In this document: in pieces, positions 61,320-64,000 of the stretch
Position numbering within the stretch: position 1 is the stretch's first letter
Layout: every line of letters begins with the position of its first letter
Origin: Lineus longissimus
Taxonomy: Eukaryota > Nemertea > Pilidiophora > Heteronemertea > Lineidae
Length of the DNA stretch: 64,000 nucleotides
NCBI RefSeq assembly: GCF_910592395.1
Contig: NC_088319.1
Coordinates: forward strand, 15,688,001 to 15,752,000
Direction: 5' to 3'
The notes under the pieces: model-generated
The model's input: the letters and a program-made list of their open reading frames with translations, nothing else
What the model was told of the DNA's origin: nothing
The model's database searches: none
Made by a program: the position numbers and the translations under genes

Positions 61320-61847
61320 CGAGCTAGCTGTTTATTGTAGTGACTGATATGGCATAATAGTCCAGGATGCCGCTTTCTGCGGGGCGTTCTCTTGTTGTCA
61401 TCTAACTCCGATAAGTCCTATCGCCATTTTTATAACAGGTCTTGAGCTCGACGCAAGGGCCCAACGCGCCGCGTAGCGGCAAAAAAGCGAAGCTGGCGAA
61501 ACATTTATAACGGGTCACCGTCACTTATTATTGGACTTATAGCGCATTTACGGGGTTGCAACTATTTTGCTTTATAGTGTCACCAGGAAAGAAAAGCATG
61601 CGACCTAACGCCGATCTATTTGTATAAAGTGATAATTGGAAGGTATATATTTGGAAATATCAATAAAATAATCATTCCATGTCGTCTTTTGAGGGCATTT
61701 TTGATTGTAAAAAATATATGTGTACGTCACCGTAGTCTCTGCAATGATAATTTTATCAGAGCAGTCTCGCGCAAGTAGAATTTCTTTACCTATTAGTTCT
61801 TCACTTATTAGTCTCAACGTCTGGCGCAAAGCCAGACGTTTTCCATT
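61320..61847. other. No recognised gene; small hairpin
   Basis: A perfect 8-bp hairpin (cgtctggc, loop gcaaa, gccagacg) lies at about 61818-61838. A 74-codon minus-strand frame at 61605-61829 is protein-like but unsupported. Confidence 0.35.
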
Positions 61848-61982
61848 ACGATTTCACTACGATGTTTGACAAGAAGGAGCAGTGCGCGAGATATGCTAAT
61901 GAGCAGACTTCCCTCGCTTGAGTTTCTGAAGAATGTTCCATATCGCGCTAAGCTCATCACTGCTGATTATGACAGGCGTGCA
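61848..61982. repeat. 135-bp direct repeat, copy 1
   Basis: Nearly identical to 63828-63962, exactly 1980 bases downstream (both begin acgatttcactacgatgttt and end gacaggcgtgca). The few differences include atatgc/ataggc, ttctga/ttcgga and ctcatc/ctgacc. The flanks differ. Confidence 0.9.
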
Positions 61983-62759
61983 ACGGTAGGTATCTGCTCC
62001 CCAACTTCCACCCTAATACGGTACAATAAGTTACCATTTGATGGGAATGGGACAATGCCCTCACTGTGTATGGAGTCATAGGGATAAGAAGACATTATTC
62101 ATTAGTGTTGGTACAAGTGATTTTGCCCAAAAAGCATGCGCATTCAAAAAACAAAATATGCAAGGTATCACGTACATGACCATGACGACGTGCAGAAAGT
62201 GCACTGGCCAGTGCATACCCTATGGCTATGTACTAGTAAACATGGTAGGCCTAAACATGAACAACATCATTATTCATCGGCAGTTCATTTTACTCCGAGC
62301 TTTTCCTGAAACATATAGCCATGATGATTACTGCAGATTAGGCCTACCATGTACCATGACCAATAACAGCACTAGATCATGTGGATGTCAACAAGTTCAC
62401 ATGAACCGTATAATCCCGCATAGCGCATGTGGGGCATGCATCTAAACCAAAGCCCCAAAATCACTTGTTTTGGTCTATTTCAGTTTCACTTGTGTTTCCC
62501 CCGTCTCCCAGTCCATAATACATTTACAGTTTACAATCCCCGATCATGGCCCAACAAAAGGTCATCGGTTGACTAAAGGAACACAACTGTTCAATGGATT
62601 TATAGTTGAATGCGATCAAACTACGTCTTTTCAATCGTGGATTGTAAATTTAACCCCATGGGCCTAGGGAAGGCCCTATAACAATACTTTCGACACAGTT
62701 ATTATCTCCGGTGCCTCCACCATGTTACACACAGTGCTCACTGCTGATTCTAAAATGCG
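61983..62759. other. No recognised gene; one 135-codon cysteine-rich frame and an inverted repeat
   Basis: The plus-strand frame 62038-62445 is cysteine-rich (CRKCTGQC, SCGCQQ, CGACI) but has no recognisable family or splice support. Inside it, catggtaggccta (62241-62253) and taggcctaccatg (62339-62351) form an inverted repeat, which argues for non-coding origin. Confidence 0.35.
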
Positions 62760-63600
62760 CCACCTAGTCAAAACAGGACATATGTTCTTCTAGGAATAGA
62801 TCTCTTTCCAATATTTCGTCATTCCACTATCGTCATCACCTCATCATACTTTCATTGACATTACAGGCACACATCCACAGAGCACTCTTCAAATCATCTA
62901 CACAGTGGTTATCCAACTAGGATTATAAAGGTAATTTCTTAGCCCCGCACAGTGGGTTTCAGTCTTGATAAAGGGGCACTATTGCTAGCAGCTAGGTAGG
63001 CAAGATAAAGTTAGACGAAGTAGCCGATAGGGGTCTCTCACCCCTCAAAGTCGGTCACAACTATTCAAGCTTGTAAGGAATACATGCAGCGCTGACTCTA
63101 ACAAGACCCAATGGGAATGTCGCACAGTCATCTGTCAAAAACAAGACCTATGTTGCAGTATGATCTCTTGCCAATATTTAATAATTGCACTATCGTCATC
63201 ACCTCATCATACTTCATTGACATTACAGGCACACATTGACATTGACCACTGTTGCAGTCAACGACACAGTCGCTATCCAAGTAGCATTATAGAGGTAATT
63301 ATCATTATCATACCTCATTAGCATGTGAACCAATCACGTCGCGTCCTTTGCGATCACGGCAAAGCCTCATGGAATAATGTCTTTCACCGTTGAATAATTT
63401 TTCATATTCCATGCCTACAAGTACAACTTCAATTTCTTCATATTCCATGGCTAGAAGTTCAATACTAATATAATATCCAAGATAAAGTTACAAGAAGTAG
63501 TCAATAGGGGTCTCTCACCTCTCACTGTATGTCCACACTATTCACGCTTGTACGAGGAATACATTCAATGCTGAATCTAACAACACCCAGTGCCCTTACT
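62760..63600. repeat. Two diverged tandem units (~390-475 bp)
   Basis: The units at about 62760-63155 and 63130-63600 share blocks in the same order: actatcgtcatcacctcatc, cattgacattacaggcacac, taggggtctctcacc, and ctattca.gcttgta followed by ggaatacat. The spacing differs through indels. The units are non-coding. Confidence 0.7.
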
Positions 63601-63827
63601 CTGTATATTAGTCACTGGAAGATGGCCCATTTCACTCCTTGCTTCTACTTCGCCTATAGTCTCATTGCAAACGCCTCAGTTCTATGATATCACATTCACT
63701 TTCAGCTGTCATGCAACGCAACAACTGTGCTATCTGCCATCGCACATCAACGAAGAAGTGCAGCCGCCCACATTCCACCTCACGTCTGTCCGACCAGCTG
63801 CAATCCTCGAGGACGCCCCACTGTACC

Positions 63828-63962
63828 ACGATTTCACTACGATGTTTGACAAGAAGGAGCAGTGCGCGAGATAGGCTAATGAGCAGACTTCCCTCGCTTG
63901 AGTTTCGGAAGAATGTTCCATATCGCGCTAAGCTGACCACTGCTGACCATGACAGGCGTGCA
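63828..63962. repeat. 135-bp direct repeat, copy 2
   Basis: Partner of 61848-61982. In the plus-strand frame that continues to the window end it reads SRLPSLEFRKNVPYRAKL and then HDRRALDWYRLELNIEY, still open at 64000. That frame could be part of a gene or transposon continuing beyond the window, but copy 1 does not stay open after the repeat. Confidence 0.85.
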
Positions 63963-64000
63963 TTGGACTGGTACAGGTTGGAACTTAACATTGAATATGC

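Noticed and set aside
62038-62445. Cysteine-rich 135-codon plus-strand frame that might encode a secreted peptide
   Set aside because: No signal peptide, no regular cysteine spacing, and it contains an inverted repeat (62241-62351) that better fits non-coding DNA.

Overview
The window looks like nuclear DNA of a marine invertebrate animal, most likely a lophotrochozoan such as an annelid, mollusc or brachiopod. Evidence for this: genes are split by introns with GT..AG borders, non-coding DNA dominates, small inverted-repeat transposons (MITEs) and simple repeats are common, and the two recognisable gene families are animal membrane proteins. The assignment below animal level is inference. No bacterial-type operons, CRISPR arrays or rRNA genes were seen.

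Layout. Positions 1-6240 are mostly non-coding, with a GAT-rich simple repeat (2862-3170) and two possible orphan terminal exons on the minus strand (478-765 and 5157-5384). Positions 6243-17824 (minus strand) hold nine exons of a DEG/ENaC (amiloride-sensitive/acid-sensing type) sodium channel. I rebuilt the splice junctions: all keep one reading frame, giving 873 residues from TM1 to the stop. The first coding exon, upstream of TM1, was not found. The exon at 7803-9336 puts about 440 extra residues into the ectodomain just before the second membrane segment, which is highly unusual for the family.

Positions 19385-31370 are four head-to-tail copies of a unit of about 3 kb. Each carries one complete three-exon class A GPCR gene (minus strand, 358 residues). 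The four proteins are almost identical. Nearly all their differences lie in the N-terminus, the TM2/ECL1/TM3 rim, ECL2 and ECL3, and the shared nucleotide variants form a mosaic that suggests exchange between copies.

Positions 31371-64000 contain no gene I can name with confidence. They hold repeat elements: a second copy of a 441-bp PIF/Harbinger-like MITE (47633-48073; first copy 16471-16911, inside a channel intron), other inverted-repeat elements (56313-56496, 57345-57516), a striking palindrome-rich element with a 6-bp target duplication (60731-61319), degenerate local duplications (36428-37045, 40270-40790, 62760-63600), a tRNA-like relic (34561-34634) and a few protein-like fragments of low confidence, including an ankyrin-like piece near 56600-56820.

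How the genes relate: both families are plasma-membrane signalling proteins, one a sodium channel that in related families is gated by peptide, proton or mechanical stimuli, the other a small orphan receptor cluster. Nothing in the sequence shows that they act together; adjacency is the only link.
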